Assembly: GCF_000350225.1 (NCBI RefSeq)
Contig: NW_005178735.1
Location: 62,001-126,000 of the forward strand
From: Chondrus crispus
Taxonomy: Eukaryota > Rhodophyta > Florideophyceae > Gigartinales > Gigartinaceae
Direction: 5' to 3'
DNA length: 64,000 nt
Shown: positions 11,356 to 23,083 of the stretch, in pieces
How positions within the stretch are numbered: the stretch's first letter is position 1
Layout of the letters: every line of letters begins with the position of its first letter
The notes under the pieces: model-generated
What the model was told of the DNA's origin: nothing
Seen by the model: only the letters and a program-made list of their open reading frames with translations
The model's database searches: none
Program-made: the position numbers and the translations under genes

Positions 11356-12218
11356 TTAGCATTGGACACAGGTCTGTGATCTCGCTTCCGACGAACCTTG
11401 AAGGACCCATTTCTGTAGTTCGTCATTCCATGGGGAGGCCCAAAGCGCAACCGAGCAATTCATGAAGAATCTCCAGCCGTGGCAAAGCGACACATTGTTA
11501 CCGCCACATCTGTGGGTTTGCCATGACCACCGGCTGCGGACTGTGATACCGTGGTGGCGCTGGCCTGCTAATTCCAATGGGCATAGAGCAATGGGAACAG
11601 AAACAAGGTTGCGGTGATGGCAATATTAGAAACATGAAGGAGCGAGGCGGTAAAGAGATGGCAATGGACTGAAACGTCTTACCTGTAGAAGCGGAATGAG
11701 GAAAAGTTTGGAATTCGCCAAGTCCAATATATGGGAGTTTGTGATCGGTAGCGCAGTGAGAGACTAAGAAGGAATTCAATCGATGCTGTTAGAAAGACGT
11801 GAATCGATGGTGTTGCAGACACCAAATCAGAAGCTGAATAACAAACAAACCCTTTCATATGAAGAGCTCCCGTGGAGATACACCTCGTAATATCAAAGAA
11901 GATAGAAGCAGTTAAGGAGATGCCAAGTTTGTCGGCGAGCTGGGTGAGGGATGTTGACGGTCACAAGAGCTTACCTTTTTGATGTAGAAGCCGAGGGGAC
12001 AAATGCGGGAGGGACTGTGGGACTGTGAAACGCAACATGGAAGGTACGGGCTGGTGTTTCGGGCTGCATGGCGTTGCTGTTTTCGGGGGTCGCGGGGGGG
12101 TTCGATCGATACTAGTGGCGGTGCCTACAGCACCACAGGCCGTCTTTGTAGAAGTAGTTGGGGTCGCTGCTAGGAAGAGCCACTTCATTGGCGGGCGAGG
12201 CTGGACGACGGACGGCAC
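11356..12218 (-). CDS. Possible three-exon gene, unknown product
   Basis: The product is not recognised. Three segments on the minus strand join with good splice signals: exon 1 12218-11975 ending AAAAAG before GTAAGC; exon 2 11763-11683 after an acceptor CTTCTTAG and before GTAAGA; exon 3 11564-11356 after TTAGCAG. The spliced length is 534 bases, an exact multiple of three, and gives 177 codons plus TAA. Exon 3 has non-random composition rich in Trp and Cys (for example SRWSWQTHRCGG). Other frames are partly open too and start choice is uncertain, so it could equally be a noncoding transcript. RNA reads would settle this. Confidence 0.3.
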
Positions 12219-12493
12219 AGAGAGCGATTCTGCATGCGGGCGGTGGGGGCGAGCAAGTCGGTGGCAAGCGTGTGCAGGATGGAGTTCAGAGATGTTTGTG
12301 AGGTGTTGTGCGGGGCGGAGAGCTGCGAGAGTAGGCGCGGTGAGTCAGCGGTGGCGGAGGGCATCTTCGGAACGGGCGGGTTAGTGCGGGATTGCGGCGG
12401 GGCGAGGGGTAAGTACGGAGAGATGGAGTGCAGAGCCGTGGGAGGGACTGCGATATGTAAGAGGAACGGTAGCCCCGGATGCGGCGGGCTCAC

Positions 12494-13401
12494 TGAGCCC
12501 CTCGGCGTTGCTGTTTTCGGTTCGCGGGGAGTCCCCGCTATCGAAGCGCAATCAGATTTATTTTTTATTTTTATTTTATTTATATATTTTTGATTTTTTG
12601 ATTTCTTTTAGGTATGAGATACAGCCACGCGTAGCGCGCGATATAAGTACCTCTCGAAAGACCCTCGTTACCGCGGATGACGAGGATGCAAGACTGTTGG
12701 CTGTAGCTGAGCTGGCAGGAACCCTAGCAACCATACTGTAGGCGTTCGTAGGCTACCCGCAGTGTGATCGGAGGACTAGGAATGCCATCGTAGTATTTAC
12801 GTAGTGTATATGTAACAGTAGGTACAACAGGGCGGAACTCTGGGTCAAACGTGCAGTGCTGTTGTATCACATGCCGAGTGCCACCGCAGTAGCATCCCCC
12901 CGCCGTAGTTCATGCGGAGTGCCGCCGGAGTGCATTCCCTCATCTCGCCATTGCTCGTCGAATTTCGCAAGTCGGGTGCCGTTATTCATCGTCTGCAAGA
13001 AGCCCACTCGCTTGTGGACCGCAATCCGAAGAGGGCTGTCAGCTGGATGGCCGTCAGCTAATACTAGTGGCGTGCGGGAAGACCAAGGTCGCGCGCCGGT
13101 TTCTACACAATGCTACCACACTGGACGCAGGCTGGGCTCCCGCGTGCGTCGCCGTGGGTCACGCGTTCAGCCTCGACCTCGATGTTTCACGTGTCCGCAC
13201 CCCGCTCGCCGACGTCCTCACATCCCTGACCCGCCTCACATGTGCCCTTCGTCTATACCGTCCTCCACCTGCACCCCCGGTCAACATACCGACACCCTCA
13301 CCACCGCCCCCGTCATCATCCCCCGATGCGCTAGACCCATCCACAACAGCCTATGTCGGTCACACCTCGTGTAGTCCCACTTGCGCTGCCGCTGTTCGTC
13401 G
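12494..13401. other. No gene recognised
   Basis: An AT-rich run lies at 12550-12610. Plus-strand ORFs at 12856-13489 overlap each other in two frames and have low-complexity Pro/Ser/Thr content, so I do not call them. Confidence 0.4.
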
Positions 13402-14806
13402 CTATTCCATTATGCGCAATACGTGGACGTTATCAAAACTTGTTTTAATGCATGCTAGTTTGCATCTAAAGAAATTTTTGTCCAGGTAGCACAGGCGAAC
13501 TAACACATGCACTACGCAGAGTCTTCGAATTTCAATTCCAATCGCTTTTCTGGCCTCACGCTTTCGGCGCTTGTGCTTCTCGATAACTCGGAGAGCCGTG
13601 AGGTATTCCTCGTCTTCGTCCTCTTCGCTTGAGAATACAGGGCTGGGACGCTTCCTTTTCACATTCCTGCGCAGGTCCCCGCAGGGCGCCACTGGAGCTT
13701 GTTCGTAGCCGGATTCATCTTCACCCCCGCTATCGCTCATTGGTGCGTCAGGAGATCCCTGGACTGTGTTTCTCTCTGGATGAAGATCATCGCGGATTCT
13801 CGATGCCGTACCACTTTGTGAAGAGATCTGATGAGAAAGATTAGCACTTGACTTTTTTCGGACTTTGTCACGTCGTAGTACTTCCATGATAAGCCACTCA
13901 GCAGCCCAGTAGTTCACAGCCATCGCAAGGACATTGAAGCGACGCTCCAGTGTCTTCTTCAGATTTGCCAAATCCAACGCATGAGATATTTGGATATTGT
14001 TCCAAGTTTCAACACCTTTTTTCAGTGCAAACCCAGAGAATGTTACTCTCGGGTCCTCGCTGCGCGCCCCGTATAGCGTCTGTCGAATGAGGCGACACGC
14101 TGCACGGTGAGTTTCAGAATCCAGCGGTGCCTGGTTTTCCGTCTTGTCGTACGGTGTACCCTTCCATTCAGCGTAGATGCGGTTGAATACCTCCCGCGTC
14201 GACAACTGACAGCCAGATCAGCCATTTCGACGGCCTTGCTTGCCGGGAAGACGAAGGCATCTGATCTCGAGCTCCCCGACGGTGGCCTGATTACCCTGCT
14301 TGTTCTGAACACTTTGTCCATTGCAACACGGTTTCTCTTTACGACGAACTCGGCTGCGTTGCTGCATCGCAGAATTCGAACTGTTTTGTTCTGGGTTATT
14401 GAAGTTGAATTGGCTTTTCGTAGCTGGTGGTTCCTGTTGTAGGGGAAAGTTGGGTTGTTAAATAGGCGCATTTCAAACAAAGCATTTCTGAAACGAAAGT
14501 CACTTCCCGCTCTTTTTGTGAGCTGGATTTTCCTTTCACCCTTATTCCGGATGATTCATCACCAGGGGTCTGGACAGGTCTAAAGCATCTCTGACACTCT
14601 CCATTTCGAACTCTGATGGGCGCTTGTAGACTATGCGATTGGGAGGTGGGGAGCAGGTGGTGAGATTGTGCACAATGGGATTGTGCTGTAGATGGAGTAG
14701 GGTAGCCATGAGAGGCGTGCGAGTTGAGTGGCCAGTTACAGTGTCCTGCGTGCGGAGAAGAGGAGGTTGCCTTCGCGTCCCACATGAGCTTGGGCGCGCT
14801 CGTCAT
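13402..14806 (-). pseudogene. Accessory gene next to Tnp2, zinc-finger-like N-terminus
   Basis: The product is unknown. From 14806 the reading frame shows two CxxC pairs (ECQRC and LCLKC) spaced about 40 residues apart, suggesting a zinc-binding domain. Near 14400 it shifts into the frame that runs to 13402. That frame is open except for one TGA at about 14224, then gives a 267-codon stretch with a helical region, an acidic patch (SSEEDEDEE) and a basic segment (KHKRRKREARK). It lies directly downstream of the Tnp2 transposase on the same strand, separated by about 50 bp. CACTA elements often carry a second DNA-binding protein (TnpA-like), so that role is a guess from position. Confidence 0.4.
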
Positions 14807-14853
14807 CCCAGCCCCTAATGCGGCGGCGGCATCAGGTCAGCCCAATAAATTAC

Positions 14854-17800
14854 TCAATTGATGCCGCGCAGTATGAAATCCGTACCAGCTCGCAGGAGTT
14901 TCATTTCTGGGTCGATAAAATACCTGAAGCCGTCGTGGTCTAGGTACCCAATTAATCTGTTGATACATGACAAGCCTTCCACGCTCCTCACCTTCTCCCG
15001 AATCGTTCCCTTGCGACCGTTTCCAAGTTTGGTAAACGGTATTCTACTCATTGCATCCAACTTAAGATCGTACCTCCAGTCAACTCTCGCAGCTTCAAGC
15101 TGCCCTACTCTTTTGAGCTGCTCTGACGGCGTGCGATATGTGAATGAGATTTCCCAAAACTCATTCACCGAGCCGTAATAAACGTCTGTCACAGACGGTT
15201 TGCTTGATTCTTCATGTGAATCATATTCTGCTTGTCTCATGAAATGCCCAGCGACCCAAAACTTCTGCCTTGGCGTTTTGTAGACCCCTCTGTTACATCT
15301 GTTTTGGAACACTTGCTCTGTCTCAACCACAAAAGACGTTTTATGACCGCCGAGCACTGCACGCTTGAACGATTTAAGCGTTCTTATATCCACGTCGTAA
15401 GCTGTAATGGGAAGTTTATCCTCGACGTAGGAAAGACATGCTCGGAGTCTGTCCTTCCCTCGAACCACTTTGCCTTTCCCTCGCATACGACCATTGTCTT
15501 TGTACTCACAATTGCTCGTATTACAGCGGCCACTTTGGAAATCCGTAAAAGTACCGGAATCACTACCGTATTCACAGTCTGACATTTCTTCTGGCTGTTC
15601 ACTGTCCGTCACGAGGCTTCTGAGCAGTCTCAAAGAAAAAAGCTTCATATGCTTGTTGAACATGTCCGTCTCTGCCTTTGTCCGGGATTTAACAAGAGGA
15701 CCTGTTTCGCCAACAAATCTTTCGACCACAAACTGTGAGACATTGAGAAGAGGACCACACTCCTCCATCATATCAGGAAGATGCAAGATCGCGTGGGTTG
15801 TTGGAGTAAAACAAAACGATTGCGCATCTTCCTGATAGAACAAGTCACAGAAAAGTTCGTGCAAGCGCTCTACAAAATCGCGAAGCGCAGTCACGTCTCG
15901 CTTTAGTGGTGTTGGATCGAGCACAATCTCCAAGACCCTTGCTGTCTTCGTCCAAAGCTCTTGCATTTATTTCGAACAGCGTGAGGCGGAGAACAAAATT
16001 TGCCCATAGTATAGCTCAAACGCCTTAAAGTCCTCAGCCTTGAAATATTCCAAATGTTCTATGGACAGAGTTGGGCGACCCCAGCTTGCCGGTATACCAT
16101 TTCCACCATCTCTCAGAGATTCATTTATGTGTGAGATATCCGTTGATCCATAATTCAATGGTGATAGTTTGGCCTTGGGGTGTATCCCAGATGACAGCAA
16201 AATGACGTGCTTGACCCAACCTAATAGCAGAAGATGCATCGGGTCATAAGGTACCGACTGCACAAAATCGAGACTCAGCCTGGCCATGATCGGTTTGCGT
16301 TTGATTCCGGTCATTTTTATATAGCGCTGAAGTTCCGTCTTTGCCCCTCGCCTCTCATTATGCTTGAGATATGTTAAACGCCTCCAGATCAATTCGATCT
16401 CAGAATGAGATCGTGGTTGTGGGCACTCCAATTTGATCCGTCTACTTGCAGTAGTAATAGAATCCACAGGTGTCCTATCCTTCTTCCCCAACGCTTCGGA
16501 ACAAGGGACACAGTAGCTACCCCCAGCCGTGCCTACTTTTTTTGCTTCCTTTCGACACCGACGGCAGAAGCACTTTCCGTTGTGCCCCACAAACCCTAAA
16601 ACTTTCGAACCTGCTGGCCAGTCCGATGAAAAAAAGATGACAAAAGCCCGCAGAAGACGCTCTTTTCCGTCGTAACAAACTGTATGGATTCCCCTCTCTA
16701 ATTTCTTCAAATCTTCGATGATTGGCTCAAGGAAGCTGTCAAAGCTATCGCTGTCGTGCGTACCTGGTATGAAAGCGGTGACAAGACAATTTGAAGCTTT
16801 GAGGCGCATCTCATGATCTTGATTTAAAATGATGAACACCACAGGCCACGCCGTTCTTCGGGTACCGCGCTCTTTGAAAATTTCAAATCCGTCAGATGAC
16901 ATAGTGAGAAATATCAGGATCTCATCATCTTCTTTCCAAGCAGCCATTTTGGAGCCGTGGAGCGTTCGAAACAAGGAACCGTCATAGTAGTCGTAGAGGT
17001 AGTCGTCGCACGGTGACTGAAGTGACGATTTGGCAGACGTGCATCCGTCCCTAAATTGGTCAAATAATGCTTTTTCTCGACACATTGCGGCCAGCTGCTC
17101 CGAAAGAAACGAGTACCAGAACTTCTGTGATACCAGGAGCTTGCAATTTTCGGAATGACATTCTTCTCGATTAGTGCCGGATCTGGTTGAAACAGCAGCA
17201 TGGCCGCTGCTACAAATTCCCGCAAACCTCTTTTTGACGCCAGTGCGCCTTAAAATGTGATTCATGAGTACATCATACGTGTATGCTGACTGCACAGCAT
17301 CAGTTCTAAGAAGCTTTCGAGTAGTGTTCTGAGAAAGCTTGCCCCTCTCCGTTAGCTCCAGTACTTCGGACAATCGCCTCACCTCGTCCTCCTTAGCCTG
17401 TGATTTGGCATTCAGGGTGCCATTATTTTCGCTGACGGATGGGCTATTCACCAGGGACGCGCTTCCCGATTCCCCTTGTACCTCGTCATTTGGTTGAGAC
17501 TCGTATGAATATTCCGTACGACGCTTTTTTTGTGCTTGTGGAGACCATCGAAGGTTGAGATGATTGTGGATGACAGTTGGAAGTATAGCGGAAGGTAGGT
17601 GTCGGTGAGGTCCGGTGGTGGATAACGTGGATGACGTTTCAAAGCTTCTTACAGAAGGAGAATAAATTTCTCGTGAGGATGGCGCAGCTGAGATGGACCA
17701 GAGATCCGCTGTGCGAGGACAGCTAGACCTCGCCAAGGTTGAAGGAGAACGATCAGTAGAACCAGAAGTAGACATGGCAGTTGACATGCCGACTATACTC

Positions 17801-17895
17801 ATTCGATCCGATGAAGTCGTCTTGATTAATCCGAATCGGCATAAATGTATGACAAAAGGCCTTAAGTTGGCCTTTCGCTTCGCAAACCCAAACAT
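14854..17895 (-). pseudogene. Tnp2 (CACTA/Plavaka) transposase, one in-frame stop
   Basis: This is the DDE-type cut-and-paste transposase of the Tnp2 family. The N-terminal ORF (15967-17895, 642 codons) has the family core: TMSSDGFEIFK holding the first Asp, then TRRTAWPVVFIILN, then SSDWPAGSKVLGFVGHNG with the second Asp, the zinc-binding CFCRRCRKEA, and YDPMHLLLLGWVKH. A TAA at 15967-15969 is followed directly, in the same frame, by 15966-14854 (370 codons), the C-terminal part with TPTTHAILHLPDM and a region binding the transposon end. Without that single stop the protein would be about 1013 codons, normal for the family. CAA to TAA is the simplest explanation; readthrough is possible. Confidence 0.88.
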
Positions 17896-18432
17896 GGAGT
17901 TATGACGCGGCGATAATTACTGGTTGGATGGGTGCCAATGCGGGTACCAGCAGGAAGTTCTAAAGCTGGATGTGCGAGGAAGATTGTGGTGTACATCAAT
18001 GAGTTCGATGTTGAATTAAATCGCAAAGTAGTCCCTCTCGCTAAATGAATCTCGCAAAGTGCATATAGTCGCATGAAGGATAGTACTCATCTTAGCTGGC
18101 TGCAAGCCACATGCCGCAATACGCACCAAGTCGTGAAAGAGACGATGTACTGAATAAAGACCTGGAGACAGGTTTGACCCCGCACGCCCACACAACGCGA
18201 GAGCCCAAGTAGCGGTGCTCAAGAAGCAAAACCCCGCGCCCATAGCGCCCAGAGCTGCGACAGAAGCCCTTTGCGGATGTTGCAGACCCACTACCCTTTC
18301 CCGCCCTTGTCCCCTCGGCGCGGCGCGGCGTGACGCACACGCTTGCGTTACGCACGGATTGCAGGAAAGGAATTTGCTGTCTGGCATGGCGGGCCGGCAG
18401 TTATGGCGCACTAGTGCGCTCATTCTCTTCCC
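17896..18432. other. No gene recognised
   Basis: This is the upstream flank of the Tnp2 gene followed by GC-rich sequence with overlapping short ORFs. I see no domain or repeat. Confidence 0.4.
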
Positions 18433-18942
18433 CTACTCCTTGCACGCCCGCGAGCCATACGTGTCCAACCACTCCGTGGCGCACCCGCCGCAGTAGTTGT
18501 CGACGCACGCGACGGCGCCGGCGCACGGCGCCACACCGTCGACGGAGAACGGCGCCCGCTTGAACAGCGCGCTCGCCGCCCCGTCTGCGCAGCGGCACGT
18601 AGAGCCGCAGCATATCTGCGGCGTATCGAAGAACCGCCGCTGCGCCTCGGAGAGAAAGCCCACCTGCTTGTAAAAATGCTTCTTCGCGCCGCGCACAGGG
18701 GGCAGGAGAGGAGCGCACGTGTAAGCTTTCCGTCCGCGTGCGCGCACAAGCAGCGCGGGGGTGGCGCCACCTACGTCGCACTGCGAGAGGGACGGGGCCG
18801 TGCCCGCCTGGATCGGCAGGATGTACCCCTTGTTCTCCTCGATGAACGTGCCGCACGCGCCGGACGACGCAGGCGTGTACAGCTTGAACGTACCGAACCG
18901 CGAGCAGCCCCTGAAGACGCGGTAGGTCCGCAACGTGTACAC
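18433..18942 (-). pseudogene. Cysteine-rich NTR-like (TIMP/netrin-type) protein, 5' end missing
   Basis: The 169-codon ORF starts inside the domain: the same frame is open for about 15 codons upstream to a stop but has no ATG, and no signal peptide is present. Near residue 22 the motif YTPASSGACG, followed by a KGYILP-like strand, resembles the CxxxxF..G..Y core of NTR-like domains, which are secreted protease-inhibitor-like or matrix modules. The C-terminal half is Cys-rich (CCGSTCRCADG, CVDNYCGGCATEW). Third-position GC is very high compared with neighbours. Either an upstream exon carries the signal peptide, or this is a truncated gene copy left in transposon-rich DNA. The NTR assignment rests on motif resemblance only. 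Confidence 0.5.
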
Positions 18943-19212
18943 CGTCGTGTCCGATGACGACCATGTTTCAATGATGCGCCAAATATAACCGTTTTATCAG
19001 CTAATCATTACTGCGTGAGCATCAAATATGCATCACTGTCGCATCGATTGGCTGTTAGTGCATTTTACAGATATCCTGGGGATATCACGTCGACATTTGG
19101 GTGGATATCCGGACATTCAGATTGCATCGAAGGAGTACCATGCGCACATCGGGAGCACATCGGCGGCTAACAGAGGCGCATATTTGGCTCATTGAACGGA
19201 CATCTAAGTTCC
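18943..19212. other. No gene recognised
   Basis: AT-rich spacer with repeated GATATC words around 19070-19110. Nothing else was identified. Confidence 0.35.
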
Positions 19213-19809
19213 TCACTGGGGAAGGCGTCTGGAAAGGGCATTTAGCTCGCGTGTATCTTTGATTGTCTTCTGGTCAAGTGACACATTCGTCGTATGGTTG
19301 AGCTTCCTACATTTTTCTACCATGGAACTACCTGGAGCATAGTCGATATCATCTACATCCATCGCTCTGCTTGCCACGCCTGAGCTTGCGGTGATATCCA
19401 ATCGCACAGATGCATCTTTGAGTCTCCAGCTAAACTTTTGCCCATCTTGTACAAACTCGTTTCCCGCCTTGAAAGTCACCTTGCTTTTACATGCCCTGAA
19501 TCCAAACGCTGCCTTGTATTGAGTATTCCCCTTGAGCACCTCTCCTCTATCGTCATGAAAGTAGTTGAGACTAATGGCTGTTGCTGGGAACCATGCCTTA
19601 CTTTCTTCTTCATTCTCCAAGGTATAGTAGACGTCTATATCACTCCCGAATTGGAAGCCATTGAAAAGATCTGATACCATTATCAACTGGTGGATGGTAT
19701 CGTCCTCTGTTAATTTCCCTTGGAAAGTGATACTTGAGAAATTTGTTTGAAATATATACCGAAGACTAAAGAGTTGGGGTAACCATTCGAACGTAGTCAG
19801 TATATACAT
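19213..19809 (-). CDS. Tudor-like chromatin-reader ORF, unconfirmed
   Basis: The 198-codon ORF has a central stretch, near residues 50-100, with GSDIDVYYTLENEEE, then KAWFPATAISLNY, then GFRACKSKVTF. That alternation of short strands with Tyr and Trp residues resembles a Tudor/Agenet-type fold, which binds methylated Lys or Arg. The similarity is at pattern level only. The N-terminus is hydrophobic and the C-terminus is acidic then basic. It lies downstream of the ParB/dioxygenase gene on the same strand, 970 bp away. If it belongs to the same mobile element, a methyl-lysine reader would fit the SET domain at 43.7-44.1 kb. Confidence 0.35.
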   Translation of the reverse strand: MYILTTFEWLPQLFSLRYIFQTNFSSITFQGKLTEDDTIHQLIMVSDLFNGFQFGSDIDVYYTLENEEESKAWFPATAISLNYFHDDRGEVLKGNTQYKAAFGFRACKSKVTFKAGNEFVQDGQKFSWRLKDASVRLDITASSGVASRAMDVDDIDYAPGSSMVEKCRKLNHTTNVSLDQKTIKDTRELNALSRRLPQ

Positions 19810-20777
19810 ATATATCTCATTAATGTGAAATCACCATTTTTGTAACGGTCACATTTATGGATCACAGCTCTGCTCAGAGTCTAAGTCCCATGGGACTTGC
19901 ACGTGCACTTTTCCAGTAGGGCATGGGCTACAAATCTACCTACATCTTCCAGTCCAGAATGCTTTGCCAGTCAGTCATGTGTCATTGAATAACTGTTTTT
20001 TTAATCACAGTTGCCACAGTCCGGAAGGCTTTGACTGTAACTCATGTCTCGTTGAATGGCTGTTCTTTTAATCATATTTGCCACACTGGTACGTGTAACA
20101 GGCCTATGGTAAAATGACCCCCAACGCTCCCCCCCTTTATAAATGAAATAAGAGAAAACGCGTGGGTCCCGGGACGGAGACCCCGACATGAACAATCCAA
20201 TTGGACTCGTATTCACGTTTCGCATTGCAATCCCACCAATTGATCTTAAGCTACTTGGTGTTACCGTTATTTTAATCTTTTAACTGATGTAGAAAGGAGT
20301 GACTATCTATCTGAGTAAACGTGGTCGTTTTTGGAGACTCCTTTATATATCAGTGAGCAGTTCTAGATTGGTGACTGAGACGATGTGGATGTATTCATTC
20401 CCCTATCTCTTCTATCTCCCCTGGACAATATCTAAAGGGAAATAAGCCAGTTGTTCCCTTTCAAGAGGGGTGTGAAGCTGCTTTGTGCTCTATAGACATA
20501 TTGTTATTGAAAAAGGGAGCAAACCCAGCGCAGAAATCCCTTTAGCGGTTCGAGTGAAGCTTTACTTCGTGGCATCTGTGTACGTGTACGCTAGAGTACA
20601 AGGTGGTCTACTACAACATCTCATATTGGAAGTGGATTAATTAAGGATAAAGATGATTTACTTGTGCAATGAAGATAGAAGTGTCACCACAGAGTGATGA
20701 TGACACTGTTCTCGCTATTGAAAGTATGAACTACCCAGTACCTATGCTTGGATGTCGTCCTCCTCAGTACCCTTCAC
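19810..20777. other. No gene recognised
   Basis: AT-rich intergenic sequence between the dioxygenase gene end and the Tudor-like ORF. It holds two related short words around 19930-20060 (cagtcagtcatg...cattgaat). No ORF of interest. Confidence 0.4.
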
Positions 20778-22094
20778 CTATGAATCACTGTCGCCACTAG
20801 AATCACTTGAGTGGTAATCAGAAGAAGAGCTCGAGGGCGAATTCTTCTTCGGAGGCTCCGAGTTACCGTGCGGGCCAGTCTGCGGAGAGATGCCCTCCGC
20901 GGAGAGCCCGGCATGAAAGTGAGGGGTAAAGGACGGATTCCTGTAAACTGAATCCAGCAGCTTCTGTCATCTAGGAACGAAGTAAAGATGATAGCAAACC
21001 ACGTGACCATCCTTCTTTGCAGAGCCAAGTCCAATCTGAGACGTCGCACCGGGTGATATGCTATCCTCGTACGAAGCACCAGCATGTGAGAGATCTCCTC
21101 TTCCAATGAAGACAGATTTCGGTGGAACGTGGACCTTCTTCACCTGCACGCCCATGGAAATGTGTCTCTGGGCTATTGAATCCTTCACTGTGAAGTGATG
21201 GGAGAACGGACAAACCCAAAGGGGGAATCCATTTTCACCAGAACAAATAAAGAAGTATCCAGGATTCCTTGCGTAGTCCAGGTTTCCATTCTTAGATTTT
21301 CCAACGCCAAAGTCTGTATGGAGGGACTGCCGAGGACAACCTTTCCCCGTCAGCAAGAAGCGACCCCCAGACTTCGGAACAGCCATCTTCGAAGAGCCCT
21401 TTTCAGGGTATACGAGTCGAAGTGCAGCAGCAATTTGCGCCAGGCGGACGTCCATCACGGCGCGCTTCCTTGCCACCCACACTGTATTGGCATTCTGTTC
21501 GAACTCGGACGAAACACCTGCTAGCGGGGTGATGTAGCGTCCGATGCCCTTATTTCGGTGTTTTCTATCTGTCTAGGGATCGACGTTGAAGATGGGGCTC
21601 CACACTTTGCGATTTGCTTCATTCTTCATCGCATCTTCGCCAGGGAATATTTCTTCGTAGTATTCTATTATCTCTTCGATGACGTCCCCTCCATGGAGAG
21701 GGGCTTCGAAAACGAGGTTAGATGGCACACCACTGTCACTTCCGAAACCTTCAAGAATGACGAAACCCTTGTCCCGCAGCTCAGTCGCCTTGGCCAGGAA
21801 GTATTCATTAGCGACGTTGTCTAATTCCATGGCTGCGGCCCGAAGAGCCTGTTCCTCCTTGTAATTCAGGGCCGTATTAGGACTCGGACCCGTGGAGGGC
21901 AGCGCTTTCATGAACACGTTGGACTTCGTCGACCCGATTTCCTTGTGTCGCATAGCCGCGGCGTGATAGTACACGGCATGATGAATTCGCACCAAGTCCA
22001 TCCTTTCGACCAGGCAATTCGCTCGGTGACAAATGGTATGCACAAAGAACGAAGCCAAGGAGTTTGATGCGTTATCGGATTCCCTTTCGGCCAC
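20778..22094 (-). pseudogene. 2-oxoglutarate/Fe(II) dioxygenase-like domain, C-terminal part of the ParB gene
   Basis: Family members oxidise a substrate with iron and 2-oxoglutarate; nucleic-acid-modifying members include TET/JBP and AlkB. ORF 21573-22094 leads, across an in-frame TAG at 21573, into 20967-21482, and across a TGA at 20967 to a Ser-rich tail ending at TAG 20778. The second ORF has HTDFG (the HxD iron ligands), then about 80 residues later GDLSHAGASYE (the distal His), then HVVCYHLYF where the final strand and 2-oxoglutarate contact would be. An Arg at the usual position is not obvious; a KK pair lies there. The frame of 22094 joins the preceding 21908-23083 frame near 22100, so this is probably the C-terminus of one long protein. 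The substrate is unknown. Confidence 0.5.
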
Positions 22095-23083
22095 TGACTC
22101 GGCGGAAGTAAGGTGTAGTTAACCCAATCCGGGTTCTTCGAAACACTCCATACGGCAGATTCGTGTGCCCCGATCGGGAGTAGACCTGCAAGAATGTCAT
22201 CGAACTCCCCGACGTCATCTTCCCTTGCCACATCACTTTCGACAGCGTGCGGTAAAGTCGGTATCCTCAATTCCTCTTCCTTCTCTTCAAAGGCAGTGTT
22301 GAGGGCACGGATGTTCTCAGTTGACTGGATAGCATCTTCCTGGCCTGGTTTTCTCTTTCCTGTTTTCTTCAAAGGCAGCTGCAGGGAAATCGTCAATGTA
22401 TTAGTTTTAATCCTTTGGCTAATCCCTCTCCGAACTGTTACGGACGAGGCCTGTGAGGAGGACCCAGGCCCTTGCGCGTGACGAGGCGGCTGGGACGTAT
22501 CAACTTGAGACGTAGTCGTTTGAGGTACTTGGCGTGAAGTACCTTGAGAGATAGGCGCGTCAGCTCGCTTAGAAAGCTCCTTAGGTGGAGCTAGAGCTTT
22601 CACGAGCTTTTTGCGGAGCATATTCAGACGCTTGTCTTGGTCACAACGCTGCCCAGCTTCAATAACTCCACTCCTGAAACTCTTCATCTGCCTTGCCACA
22701 ATGTCATCAATCCGCATCTTGATGTTTCTGCCCACCTCAATCTCCATTTCCAAGACGCTTTGCAACTCATTCTCGTACTTGTTGGCAATGGTGCAAAGCT
22801 CCTCATAAATTTCAGCAAAGGCTTCAAAGAAAGCATTCTCGTACTCAGTGAAAGCACCGCGCTTCTTTCTCCTTTTCTTCTGACGCTTGAAGTTCATCGG
22901 TTTGTCCGTCTCCACCTCGCGCAAAAAGACAACAACACATGAAATACCAAGAAGGATGCCAGACCTATGCAGGGTGAGAAGCCGACAGTTGCTAAGGTGC
23001 GTGATACCGATAGTCCTGGTCGTATCGCAGAGGCTTTTGATGGTGTCGTAGTCGATATCGTACTCCACAAGTCGTAGTGCCAA
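21908..23083 (-). pseudogene. Helical and disordered middle part of the ParB/dioxygenase gene
   Basis: The 391-codon ORF has a basic patch (KRQKKRRKKRG) near residue 82 and a long amphipathic helical region (about 90-150, YENAFFEAFAEIYEEL and following), then a Ser/Thr/Gln-rich disordered linker and an acidic patch. It starts inside the end of the ParB-bearing ORF in another frame, and its 3' end overlaps the dioxygenase ORF in a third. The coding character passes from one frame to the next at about 23100 and 22100, which indicates two single-frame breaks in one gene. No catalytic motif is visible; it is probably a multimerising or DNA-binding linker. Confidence 0.45.

Larger units (their letters stand above)
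13402..17895 (-). mobile_element. CACTA/Plavaka-type DNA transposon, coding part
   Basis: The coding part consists of the Tnp2 transposase plus the adjacent accessory gene. I could not identify the terminal inverted repeats (CACTA-like ends), so the coordinates cover only the genes and the true element is larger. Confidence 0.6.

Noticed and set aside
12856-13489. Two overlapping plus-strand ORFs
   Set aside because: Pro/Ser/Thr-rich low complexity, mutually overlapping, no domain or homolog recognised.
18401-18964. Alternative ORFs over the NTR-like gene
   Set aside because: Arg/Ala-rich shadow frames produced by high GC; only the 18433-18942 frame has ordered Cys spacing.
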